A stretch of 64,000 nucleotides of DNA from an uncultured bacterium (GTDB lineage Bacteria > Bacteroidota > Rhodothermia > Rhodothermales > UBA10348): the NCBI GenBank assembly GCA_943788505.1, contig CALSQR010000001.1:682001-746000 (forward strand). The letters are read 5' to 3'. A program made the position numbers and the translations under genes. This document shows positions 1-7,355 of the stretch, in pieces. The notes under the pieces were generated by a model that saw only the letters and a list, made by a program, of their open reading frames with translations, did not search any database and was not told where the DNA came from. Every line of letters starts with the position of its first letter. Position 1 is the stretch's first letter.

Positions 1-383
1 TGTCGGTTCGTCGATCACGTCACGTCGTGGAAGAACAGCGTCGTGTTGGCCGGTTTCTTCGTGCCTTAGTCGAAGGTGATGTGACAACAGCTGGACAATT
101 GATGCGTGCATCTCACGACAGCTCACGTGTACTGTTTGAAAACTCGACACCCGAGTTGGACATTCTTGTCGAGCGACTAATGGAAAAGCCCGGCGTGAAG
201 GGAGCCCGACTCTCTGGCGCTGGATGGGGCGGAGCCGTCATGGCAATGGTCGATGAATCGTTTGATGATGAAGCAGCTGAGTCTGTTTGCGATGCGTACG
301 AAGAGCTGTTCGAAGCTCGTCCATATTGGTGGCGTACCGATGCAGAAGAAGGCCTGCGCATGGAAGCCTTGGCAACCGACTGA
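1..383 (+). CDS. galK: Galactokinase, C-terminal part (5' truncated by window edge)
   Basis: This is the C-terminal third of a GHMP-family kinase, most likely galactokinase, which phosphorylates galactose at C1 in the Leloir pathway. The reading frame (codons from base 3) stays open to the window edge, so the GTG at 27 in the ORF track is not the real start. The segment RHVVEEQRRV matches the galactokinase helix that precedes the C-terminal domain, and GARLSGAGWGGAVMA is the GHMP C-terminal glycine motif. The chain ends about 45 residues after that motif, as expected for the family. The next gene starts 50 bp downstream. Another GHMP sugar kinase is possible because the N-terminal substrate-binding signature lies outside the window. 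Confidence 0.8.
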   Translation, partial: SVRRSRHVVEEQRRVGRFLRALVEGDVTTAGQLMRASHDSSRVLFENSTPELDILVERLMEKPGVKGARLSGAGWGGAVMAMVDESFDDEAAESVCDAYEELFEARPYWWRTDAEEGLRMEALATD

Positions 384-433
384 CACCTTATGCACGACGC
401 GTAACCGTTTCCAATCGGAATCTACCTATCCCC

Positions 434-1048
434 ATGAGCAAACAAGCAAAGAAAACTCGTCGCCCCCGGATTCGGACAATCGTTGAATGGAGTGTTTTCA
501 TCTTGTTTTTTCTGTTCCTCCGTTACACGGATCAAGGAACGACTGTGCAGGGATGGATGCAGCAAGCTGTTCTTGCCACCGGACTTTTTCAGGCCAACAC
601 CGTTTATGTCGCTGAGGAAGCCGAGCCGGCCAGCTACCAGTTAGCTCTTGAAACGCTCGATGGCCGCCCTGATCACCTTTCTGCCTATGAGGGCAAAACG
701 ATATTTCTGAACCTTTGGGCTACCTGGTGTGCTCCTTGTTTAGCCGAAATGCCTTACATCCAGGATCTCTACGAAGAGACGAAGGACGAGGGTGTGGTCT
801 TCATCACAATTGCAACGGATGATGATTTAGACCTTTCGCGCCGGTACATGGAGTCCAAGGAGTACACGTTTCCAGCATACAGAGTCGTTGGGCCCATGCC
901 GCCAGTGTATCAGTCCCCCACGTTGCCTACCACATGGGTGATATCTCCAGAAGGTAAAATCGCAACCGTTCACGCTGGAATGGCCAATTACGCCACCCGC
1001 GGGTTCAGACAATTCCTACGCGACTTATCAAATGTTCAGGCGCCATGA
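434..1048 (+). CDS. TlpA-like membrane-anchored thioredoxin-fold protein
   Basis: Predicted thiol-disulfide oxidoreductase of the TlpA/ResA type, acting outside the cytoplasmic membrane. I chose the ATG at 434 over the ORF-track start at 287, because 287 overlaps galK and the 434 start gives a basic N-terminus followed by one membrane anchor (about residues 17-30). The active site is WCAPC with cysteines at about residues 99 and 102, preceded by FLNLWAT. A TLPTTWVI segment supplies the thioredoxin cis-proline. Length is 204 residues, normal for the family. The partner protein is unknown; cytochrome c maturation or general envelope disulfide reduction are both possible. It ends 61 bp from the convergent cupin gene. 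Confidence 0.85.
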   Translation: MSKQAKKTRRPRIRTIVEWSVFILFFLFLRYTDQGTTVQGWMQQAVLATGLFQANTVYVAEEAEPASYQLALETLDGRPDHLSAYEGKTIFLNLWATWCAPCLAEMPYIQDLYEETKDEGVVFITIATDDDLDLSRRYMESKEYTFPAYRVVGPMPPVYQSPTLPTTWVISPEGKIATVHAGMANYATRGFRQFLRDLSNVQAP

Positions 1049-1109
1049 CGGTCCGGAGCTAGCTTTGTGCGCCGTCAAACTTTGGTCATTTTTAGGCGCT
1101 TGAGGATAG

Positions 1110-1490
1110 TTATCGACGAAGATAGTCGTCAGTCTTGTCCAACCAATCCTGGCGAGGAGGACTAAAAATATCTACATCCAACGTGTCTTCAAGAGCCTGT
1201 GCTTTGTGCCACACATTTGAAGGAATGTGTAGGACTTCACCTTCATGTACATCCACAACCTCTGATTCATCTTCGCCAATCCAGAACCGTAATGTTCCTT
1301 TCAGGATGTAGGTGATCTGTTCGTTGTCATGTTGATGTAGCGGTACGATGCAATCCTTGTCGAGATACACATGCGCTAACATTACGCGATCGCCACTAAT
1401 GAGCTTGCGCCCGAGGCTAGGAGAAAGCTGTTCCATAGGAAGTTCATCCCAGGAAATCTTTGTGACGGAGGAAGAATTGGTAGTAGACAT
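1110..1490 (-). CDS. Small cupin-domain protein
   Basis: Single-domain cupin of 126 residues. Conserved metal ligands are visible: HQH at about residues 52-54, Glu58 and His95 in SNVWHKA, with the two cupin glycine motifs around them. This resembles the small cupins annotated as dioxygenase-like or sugar-binding sensors, but the substrate cannot be told from sequence. I prefer the ATG at 1490 to the TTG at 1502 used by the ORF track. It is transcribed divergently from the acyltransferase gene at 1619, and the intervening 128 bp contains a Fur-box-like sequence. Confidence 0.8.
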   Translation of the reverse strand: MSTTNSSSVTKISWDELPMEQLSPSLGRKLISGDRVMLAHVYLDKDCIVPLHQHDNEQITYILKGTLRFWIGEDESEVVDVHEGEVLHIPSNVWHKAQALEDTLDVDIFSPPRQDWLDKTDDYLRR

Positions 1491-1526
1491 AACTGATTTC
1501 AAAATGTGCGGTTGAACGGGATGTAA

Positions 1527-1543
1527 GAATGATAATCAATTCG
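1527..1543. promoter_or_regulatory. Possible Fur-family operator between divergent genes
   Basis: The sequence GAATGATAATCAATTCG contains ATGATAATCA, a ten-base exact match to the core of the classical Fur box, and is a near-palindrome. It lies in the 128-bp gap between the divergent cupin and OlsB-like genes, where an operator would be expected. The outer half-site bases deviate from the consensus, and no Fur protein is visible in the window. Confidence 0.25.
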
Positions 1544-1618
1544 TACCCAATCTCCCGAATCACTCAGGCATTGAAAGCGTTGCACGGCACAGGTTAACCC
1601 ATCTTCCTGCCAAGATAC

Positions 1619-2452
1619 ATGGCTGCTGACCCTTCCTTATCGTTGAATCGCTCCCCTTCCCAAGGAGACTTCCCATGCTTTGCTGCGGGGCTTCCCACGG
1701 CCTTACCCGGAGAGGGTGAATATGAGCTTCGTTTTGCCTGCTCACTGCAAGAGTTGACAGCCATCCAACGCCTTCGATATCGCGTGTTTAACATTGAGAT
1801 GAATGAAGGGCTGGCCAACTCGCACACCCGTCAGTTGGATGCCGATGAGTTTGACAAACAGTGCCACCATGTGTATGTCAGGCATCGAGAATCGGGAGAC
1901 ATTGTTGGGACGTACCGAATGCAAACCCAAAATATGGCTCAGGCCGGGAAGGGCTTCTATTCATCCACTGAGTATGACCTCGCAGCAATGAGTACTGCAT
2001 TGCTCGAAAATATCATTGAAATTGGGCGAGCCTGCATTTCGCGAGAACACCGGGGCTTACATGTGCTTTATCTGCTATGGAAAGGCCTCGGCCAATATGC
2101 TGCCCATAATCAGATGCGTTATCTGTTTGGTTGCTGCTCCGTAACGACCCAGGATCAGGCAGAGGGATTGGCCTTACTCGCAAAGTTGAAGCTAGAAGGG
2201 CATATGCATCCTGATCTTCTGGTTCATGCCCTTCCATCTCATCGCTGTCAGGTTCAAGAACAGAAATCCATTTCGAACGAGTTATCCAATAACATTCGCC
2301 CACCTCGATTGATGAGGACCTACCTGAGTCTCGGTGCTACCATCTGCAGTGAACCCGCTATCGATCGGAAATTTGGAACGATCGACTTTCTCGCCCTATT
2401 TGACTTCGAGAATCTCAATCATTCCGATTTGGCATTCTTCAAATTTAGATGA
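1619..2452 (+). CDS. OlsB-like N-acyltransferase (GNAT fold) for aminolipid synthesis
   Basis: GNAT-fold acyltransferase of the OlsB/hemolysin-like group, 277 residues. The segment from about residue 37 (LRFACSLQELTAIQRLRYRVF) matches the conserved start of this family, which transfers an acyl chain from acyl-ACP to the alpha-amino group of ornithine, or glycine in the Bacteroides GlsB homologue. IGRACISREHRG is the matching central motif. The stop overlaps the next ATG as ATGA, so it is translationally coupled to a PlsC-type acyltransferase, the same B-then-A arrangement as OlsBA/GlsBA. The amino acid accepted cannot be deduced. An acyl-homoserine-lactone synthase is less likely given the partner gene. 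Confidence 0.75.
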   Translation: MAADPSLSLNRSPSQGDFPCFAAGLPTALPGEGEYELRFACSLQELTAIQRLRYRVFNIEMNEGLANSHTRQLDADEFDKQCHHVYVRHRESGDIVGTYRMQTQNMAQAGKGFYSSTEYDLAAMSTALLENIIEIGRACISREHRGLHVLYLLWKGLGQYAAHNQMRYLFGCCSVTTQDQAEGLALLAKLKLEGHMHPDLLVHALPSHRCQVQEQKSISNELSNNIRPPRLMRTYLSLGATICSEPAIDRKFGTIDFLALFDFENLNHSDLAFFKFR

Positions 2453-3204
2453 TTCGACACGCACGGGCCCTGACCCGCATCACTCTGATCATGCTCTCCC
2501 TGCTGGTATTGCTTCCTTTCTGGCTGCTGACACGCTTGATTACTGCTGGTTCGCCCAGGCTGCAGCGTACATCAAGAGATGCATGGACGCGAGGTTGGAG
2601 CCGTCTAGCCGCTCGATTGATTGGCTTGAGAATTACTATCTCCGGTACGCCGCCAGATCCACCTTTCTGCTTAGTGTCCAACCATCTATCCTATCTGGAT
2701 GCGATAGTAATTTCTGCGCACGCCCCTGGCCTGATGATTGCTAAATCGGAAGTAGCTTCTTGGCCTCTGATTGGCTGGTTGAGTACGCAAATAGGGACCA
2801 TTTTTATTGATCGAAAGACCTCAAAAGATGTGATGAGGGTCAACGATATCATTAAAAAAACGCTTCTTGATGGAAATGGTGTTACGTTTTTCCCTGAAGG
2901 AACGACATCGGATGGCCAGGCTGTCGGGCGCTTCCACTCCTCCTTACTTAACTATCCGGCAAGTGTCTCGTACCCGGTCCATTATGCAACACTGAGATAT
3001 GAATCGGACCATGGGAACGTGGTCAATGATGTATGCTGGTGGGGTGACATGACCTTTGGAGCCCACTTTTATCGTATGTCTCAGTTGCCTAGAATCAAGG
3101 CAAAAATCCATTTTTGCACGGATCCAGTAACCAACCCAGACCGCAAGGAACTGACCGGTATGCTGCGTAGTGGTGTTGCCCAACATTTTCTTCCAATCAA
3201 CTAG
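2449..3204 (+). CDS. PlsC/OlsA-like 1-acyl-glycerophosphate or lyso-aminolipid O-acyltransferase
   Basis: Member of the PlsC acyltransferase family, 251 residues. It has an N-terminal membrane segment (about residues 12-32), the catalytic motif NHLSYLD (His79 and Asp84, the HX4D pair) and the substrate-binding motif FPEGTTSDG at about residue 148. PlsC enzymes make phosphatidic acid, while OlsA/GlsA homologues O-acylate lyso-ornithine or lyso-glycine lipid. The ATGA overlap with the preceding OlsB-like gene favours the aminolipid role. That assignment is inference from context; the motifs alone do not separate PlsC from OlsA. Confidence 0.8.
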   Translation: MIRHARALTRITLIMLSLLVLLPFWLLTRLITAGSPRLQRTSRDAWTRGWSRLAARLIGLRITISGTPPDPPFCLVSNHLSYLDAIVISAHAPGLMIAKSEVASWPLIGWLSTQIGTIFIDRKTSKDVMRVNDIIKKTLLDGNGVTFFPEGTTSDGQAVGRFHSSLLNYPASVSYPVHYATLRYESDHGNVVNDVCWWGDMTFGAHFYRMSQLPRIKAKIHFCTDPVTNPDRKELTGMLRSGVAQHFLPIN

Positions 3205-3215
3205 TAATCCAACAA

Positions 3216-3731
3216 ATGACTGACACGGAAACACTCGTTGATTCAAATCGCGACTTTCTTCGCCAAGCTCAACGCCTGATCCTTTCGATTACCGATGAGT
3301 CATATGTGCATTCGGATGGGACAATTCATCAAAGTGGTGTTGGCGCTCACTTGCGGCACGTAATTGAGCATTATCAGCGGTTTCTTATTGGGACGCGCGA
3401 TGGCGAGGTCAATTATGATGCACGGCAACGAGATATGCGAATTGCAACAGATCGCAATCTTGCCTGCAGCGTAATGGAGCAGGTGGTCGAGGGTCTTGTG
3501 GACCTTGGTAGTGAAGACGCCGAAGTGAGCGTTCGCATGGCTTCGTCCGGTGATTCCATGCGTACCTCAGACGCGACCCAATCGTCCATCAACAGGGAAT
3601 TGCAGTACTTGGTGGCACACACTGTTCATCACTACGCACTGATCGGGTTCATCCTACGTTTACAGGGTATCGTTCCTCCAGAGGATTTTGGTATTGCGCC
3701 CTCTACGTTACAGCACTTCCAGGCACGATAG
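3216..3731 (+). CDS. DinB-like four-helix protein
   Basis: 171-residue protein with the hallmarks of the DinB/YfiT-like fold: a histidine-rich helix GAHLRHVIEHYQRFL (about residues 44-57) and a second helix HTVHHYALIGF (about 134-144), which together would supply the three-histidine metal site. Some members are thiol-dependent transferases that use bacillithiol or mycothiol, and a bshA gene is present at 58.7 kb, but nothing here proves that. It sits 11 bp after the acyltransferase gene and 12 bp before the large fusion gene, so it is part of the same transcript. Its function in the lipid locus is unknown. Confidence 0.65.
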   Translation: MTDTETLVDSNRDFLRQAQRLILSITDESYVHSDGTIHQSGVGAHLRHVIEHYQRFLIGTRDGEVNYDARQRDMRIATDRNLACSVMEQVVEGLVDLGSEDAEVSVRMASSGDSMRTSDATQSSINRELQYLVAHTVHHYALIGFILRLQGIVPPEDFGIAPSTLQHFQAR

Positions 3732-3743
3732 CACGTCTTCCAC

Positions 3744-6452
3744 ATGACGGCTTTAGCCAACTCCATTTCCCCACGTGGACAGACCGGACGGTGGCTTTTC
3801 TGGTTCTGGCTGATACTGTTGCTCGCCTCCTCCATCGTGCGTTGGTTGCAGCCTGACGTTCGACCTCGCTCCTACCAACGTTCGGTTTCGCTCCCTGCAA
3901 TGAATGGTGCGGGCGTAGTGAAAGGGAAACCGGTAGTGATGTCGTGGACAGACTCGAGTATTGGTGCCGTTAAATCAGACGTAAACGCGGAGACAGATTT
4001 AGATGCAGCCTCATCGCATCTTCCCGCCGTCATATTGCTTCACGGAAGCCCTGCAGCGTCTAGTTCGCTGATGCGCCTCCACCAGGAAATGGCTGATAAC
4101 GGTGATTGGCGGGTCATTACACCGGACCTTCCAGGTTTTGAGGGTTCATCTAAAAATATCCCTGACTATTCCGTCGCTGCCCACTCCCGGTATTTAGATG
4201 CTTTCTTGGACTCTTTAGATGTATCACAGGTACATCTGGTTGGCTACAGTATGTCTGGCGGTGTGGTCATTGAAGCGATGGACCATTGGCCAGAGCGCAT
4301 ATCCAGCATTACGCTACTCTCGGGAATAGGCGTTCAGGAGATGGAATTACTCGGTGATTACCATCTGAACCACGGAATCCATGGTCTTCAGTTAGCCGTG
4401 CTGTGGGGCCTCAGGAATCTCGTACCCCATTTTGGATGGATGGACTCGGCCATGTTGGGCGTTCCGTATGCTCGGAATTTTTACGATACAGATCAGCGGC
4501 CATTGAGGGGCATTCTTGGTCGATGGTCAAAACCAATGCTGATCCTGCATGCCGAAAATGACCCGCTGGTCCCTTTCTCGGCGGCGAAAGAGCACCATCG
4601 CATCGTTCCACAAAGTGAATGGGTAATCTATCCTGATGGCGGCCATGGAGTTGCGATGATGGCGGCGGCACGGGTGAGCGCAGATATCTCCACTTTCCTT
4701 CGCCGGGTAGATAGCGGAAACGGCGTCACCCGTGCCGCCGCCGAACCGGACAGATTGGCCGATGCCGCTCGTCCGTTTGATGCCTCACAACTACCCCCAG
4801 CCGTAGGCTTTTCTCTATTCATACTCATGTTTCTGCTCGCTATATCGACCCTCGTGAACGAGGACTTGGCAAGCATTGCAGCAGGGCTAATGGCTGCGCG
4901 CGGCACGATCGGAATTGAACACGCGATGATGGCGGCATTCGCGGGTATTCTGATCGGAGACATCGCATTGTATGCTGCGGGCAGATTCCTTGGACGTCGC
5001 ATACTTCATTTGCCACCATTTTCGTGGTTTATCGACGCTGCACAGCTTGATCGAGGCCAAAACTGGTTCAAGTCAAAAGGTGGTCGTGTGGTCATCGCCA
5101 GCCGGTTTATACCAGGGACTCGCTTTCCCACGTATGTAGCTGCTGGTGTTCTAAAAGCGCCTTTTTGGACGTTTTTAGGATATTTCCTGATTGCTACTGT
5201 CTTCTGGACCCCATTTATCGTTGGTCTTTCTGCATTCGCAGGGGAGCAAATCCTGGAGGTATGGACGGTATACGAAGACGTTGCTCTGTGGGTATTAGGT
5301 GGTCTGATTCTACTTCTCTATGGAATTATTCAACTGGGAATCCCACTCTTTCGACATAACGGGCGTCGCCTATTCGTATCTCGCTGGCGCCGACTCACAC
5401 GATGGGAATTCTGGCCACCTTGGGCCTTTTACCCCCCATTACTTCTTCACATAGCCAGGCTCGCCATAAAGCATCGCTCCTTGATGGTGTTTACGGCGGC
5501 TAATCCAGGAATTGATACTGGAGGATTCCTTGGTGAGTCCAAAGCTGCTGCGCTCGATTTACTGGAAGAAACACCAGAGGTTGTAGCTCGATGGAGTCTC
5601 ATTGCCCACGACCCCAAGGAAACAGAGGCCGATCTTTATGACCGCGTTTGCCGAGCCATGAAAGCGCATGGACTGGCCTTTCCTGTCGTCTTGAAGCCAG
5701 ACGTCGGTGACCGTGGTCATCGAGTTATGATCGTTCGCTCCTCCGATGAATTACGCAGTGCAGCAGTCTCGTTTCCTTCCGACTTCCTGATCCAAGAGTT
5801 CGTGGCCGGTGAAGAGTTTGGCCTTTTCTACATCCGACGCCCCTCCCAGTCGGAAGGCACCATCTTCTCTATCACCGAAAAACGACTTGTTTCGGTTACC
5901 GGAAATGGTGTAGATACGCTCGAGCGCCTGATTTTAGACGATGATCGTGCTGTATGCATGGCTTCGCTTTTCTTGAAGCGACATACAGGGTCCCTCGACC
6001 TGACATTGGACGATGGCATTGAATTCGAATTGGTATCTGTAGGCACCCATTCCCGGGGTGCGCTCTTTCTCGACGGGAGCTCATTGATGACCCCTGAGCT
6101 TGTCGAGGCGGTCGATGCCTTCGCTTCCAGGATGCCCGGCTTCTTTTTCGGTCGATTTGATGTTCGCGTCCCTTCAATCGAGGACTTGCGTCGTGGCATA
6201 CACATCAAAGTGCTGGAAGCAAACGGGGTTTCGTCCGAGGCGACGCACATCTATGATCCTGCCATTTCACTTGCGCAAGCCTACCGAGTCTTGAGATCGC
6301 AATGGGATCTTGCATTCAGCATCGGAGCAGAAAACGCACTACGTGGAGCCCAAGTAAGTTTACTTTCCGTCATCTTGAAGCGCATTGTCAGCCTGAAAAT
6401 GAAACCCATTGACCGACCCGACAAGGCAGCCCACACGACTATCATTAACTAG
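3744..6452 (+). CDS. Three-domain fusion: alpha/beta hydrolase - DedA membrane domain - ATP-grasp ligase
   Basis: A 902-residue protein with three recognisable parts. After a membrane segment (about 18-34), residues 90-325 form an alpha/beta hydrolase: oxyanion HGSP at 100, nucleophile elbow GYSMSGG with Ser169, acid in ENDP (Asp273) and catalytic His301 in GGHG. Residues 352-535 are a DedA/VTT membrane domain with the family motif ASRFIPGTRFPTYVAAG. Residues 590-880 look like an ATP-grasp ligase: FPVVLKPDVGDRGHRV, a GEEFG strand, GRFDVRV, and the metal-binding motif EANGVSSEATHIYDP near 835. All three domains keep their key residues and the frame is uninterrupted. DedA proteins move lipids or divalent ions; ATP-grasp enzymes form carboxylate-amine bonds. 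A role in making or flipping an amino-acyl lipid is inference. Confidence 0.8.
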   Translation: MTALANSISPRGQTGRWLFWFWLILLLASSIVRWLQPDVRPRSYQRSVSLPAMNGAGVVKGKPVVMSWTDSSIGAVKSDVNAETDLDAASSHLPAVILLHGSPAASSSLMRLHQEMADNGDWRVITPDLPGFEGSSKNIPDYSVAAHSRYLDAFLDSLDVSQVHLVGYSMSGGVVIEAMDHWPERISSITLLSGIGVQEMELLGDYHLNHGIHGLQLAVLWGLRNLVPHFGWMDSAMLGVPYARNFYDTDQRPLRGILGRWSKPMLILHAENDPLVPFSAAKEHHRIVPQSEWVIYPDGGHGVAMMAAARVSADISTFLRRVDSGNGVTRAAAEPDRLADAARPFDASQLPPAVGFSLFILMFLLAISTLVNEDLASIAAGLMAARGTIGIEHAMMAAFAGILIGDIALYAAGRFLGRRILHLPPFSWFIDAAQLDRGQNWFKSKGGRVVIASRFIPGTRFPTYVAAGVLKAPFWTFLGYFLIATVFWTPFIVGLSAFAGEQILEVWTVYEDVALWVLGGLILLLYGIIQLGIPLFRHNGRRLFVSRWRRLTRWEFWPPWAFYPPLLLHIARLAIKHRSLMVFTAANPGIDTGGFLGESKAAALDLLEETPEVVARWSLIAHDPKETEADLYDRVCRAMKAHGLAFPVVLKPDVGDRGHRVMIVRSSDELRSAAVSFPSDFLIQEFVAGEEFGLFYIRRPSQSEGTIFSITEKRLVSVTGNGVDTLERLILDDDRAVCMASLFLKRHTGSLDLTLDDGIEFELVSVGTHSRGALFLDGSSLMTPELVEAVDAFASRMPGFFFGRFDVRVPSIEDLRRGIHIKVLEANGVSSEATHIYDPAISLAQAYRVLRSQWDLAFSIGAENALRGAQVSLLSVILKRIVSLKMKPIDRPDKAAHTTIIN

Positions 6453-6578
6453 TCATGGCTGGGCACGATTTGCCACCCTCTGCCAAGGAAGGGAGATGCT
6501 CCCCCACACCGAGTAATGTTGTGTCCGTCCGTACGCCGTATCTTCGACGGGTTGTTCACATTTCATGAGCCCCGATCA

Positions 6579-7334
6579 ATGATTACAGCCCGAATAGGCC
6601 GCTCGCTTCACAGCATAGGAGAGTACTCCTTGTTCATGGTGCGGGCGTTTTCTTCGACGCGGGAATCCGTCCGTCACGGATCCATCATTTTCATGGAAAT
6701 GGTGAGGCTGGGAGTCAATTCCATCCCTGTCGTTCTGATGGCTTCCATTTTTGCTGGCGTGGTCCTAACCCTTCAGACGGCCTATCAGCTCGAAAACACC
6801 ATCCTAACGGCTGAAGCCATTGGAACCATTGTCGTTCCGACGCTAATTCTCGAGATGGCCGCCCTGACGCCAGGTCTTGTCCTCGCTTCGAGGGTAGGAG
6901 CCAGCATCGCAGCTGAACTTGGCACCATGAAGGTCACGGAACAGGTTGATGCCTTAGAGGCCATGGGGCTCAACTCGGTTGCTTACTTGGTGCTCCCTCG
7001 CGTGATTGCTGGAATTCTGATGTTTCCTTGCCTCTATGTTGCCTCTGCCCTGATGTCAATCTTGGCCGGTGCATTGGCAGGAGAGTACATGGGATTTCTC
7101 TCTGTCCAATCCTATATCATAGGCGCCAAAGCCTGGTTCGTGCCGTTTGATGCTTATTTCGGTGTGACCAAATCTATGGTCTTCGGATTTCTCATAACAT
7201 CCATCGCTTGCTGGAAAGGATTTCACGCTAGCGGTGGTGCTGACGGCGTCGGACGTGCTACAACAGAAGCCGTAGTTATTAGCTGTGTGAACATATTGAT
7301 TGCTGACTATATCATGGCCGAAGTCATACTCTGA
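6579..7334 (+). CDS. mlaE: MlaE/YrbE-type lipid ABC transporter permease
   Basis: Permease of the MlaE family, which moves phospholipids between inner and outer membranes with an MlaF ATPase and an MCE-domain MlaD. The signature region (LILEMAALTPGLVLASRVGAS, ELGTMKVTEQVDALEAMG) is intact, with about five membrane segments. I chose ATG 6579 (251 residues, the usual family length); ATG 6516 would add 21 residues. No ATPase or MCE gene is adjacent, so its partners must be encoded elsewhere. Its place after the fusion gene supports an envelope-lipid theme for the locus. Confidence 0.8.
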   Translation: MITARIGRSLHSIGEYSLFMVRAFSSTRESVRHGSIIFMEMVRLGVNSIPVVLMASIFAGVVLTLQTAYQLENTILTAEAIGTIVVPTLILEMAALTPGLVLASRVGASIAAELGTMKVTEQVDALEAMGLNSVAYLVLPRVIAGILMFPCLYVASALMSILAGALAGEYMGFLSVQSYIIGAKAWFVPFDAYFGVTKSMVFGFLITSIACWKGFHASGGADGVGRATTEAVVISCVNILIADYIMAEVIL

Positions 7335-7355
7335 TCTAACCATCCGATTCTTTCC

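Noticed and set aside
1619-2452. Acyl-homoserine-lactone synthase (LuxI-like) reading of the OlsB-like gene
   Set aside because: The fold is related, but the coupled PlsC-type gene and the IGRACIS-type motif fit OlsB/GlsB better, and no LuxR-type regulator is nearby.
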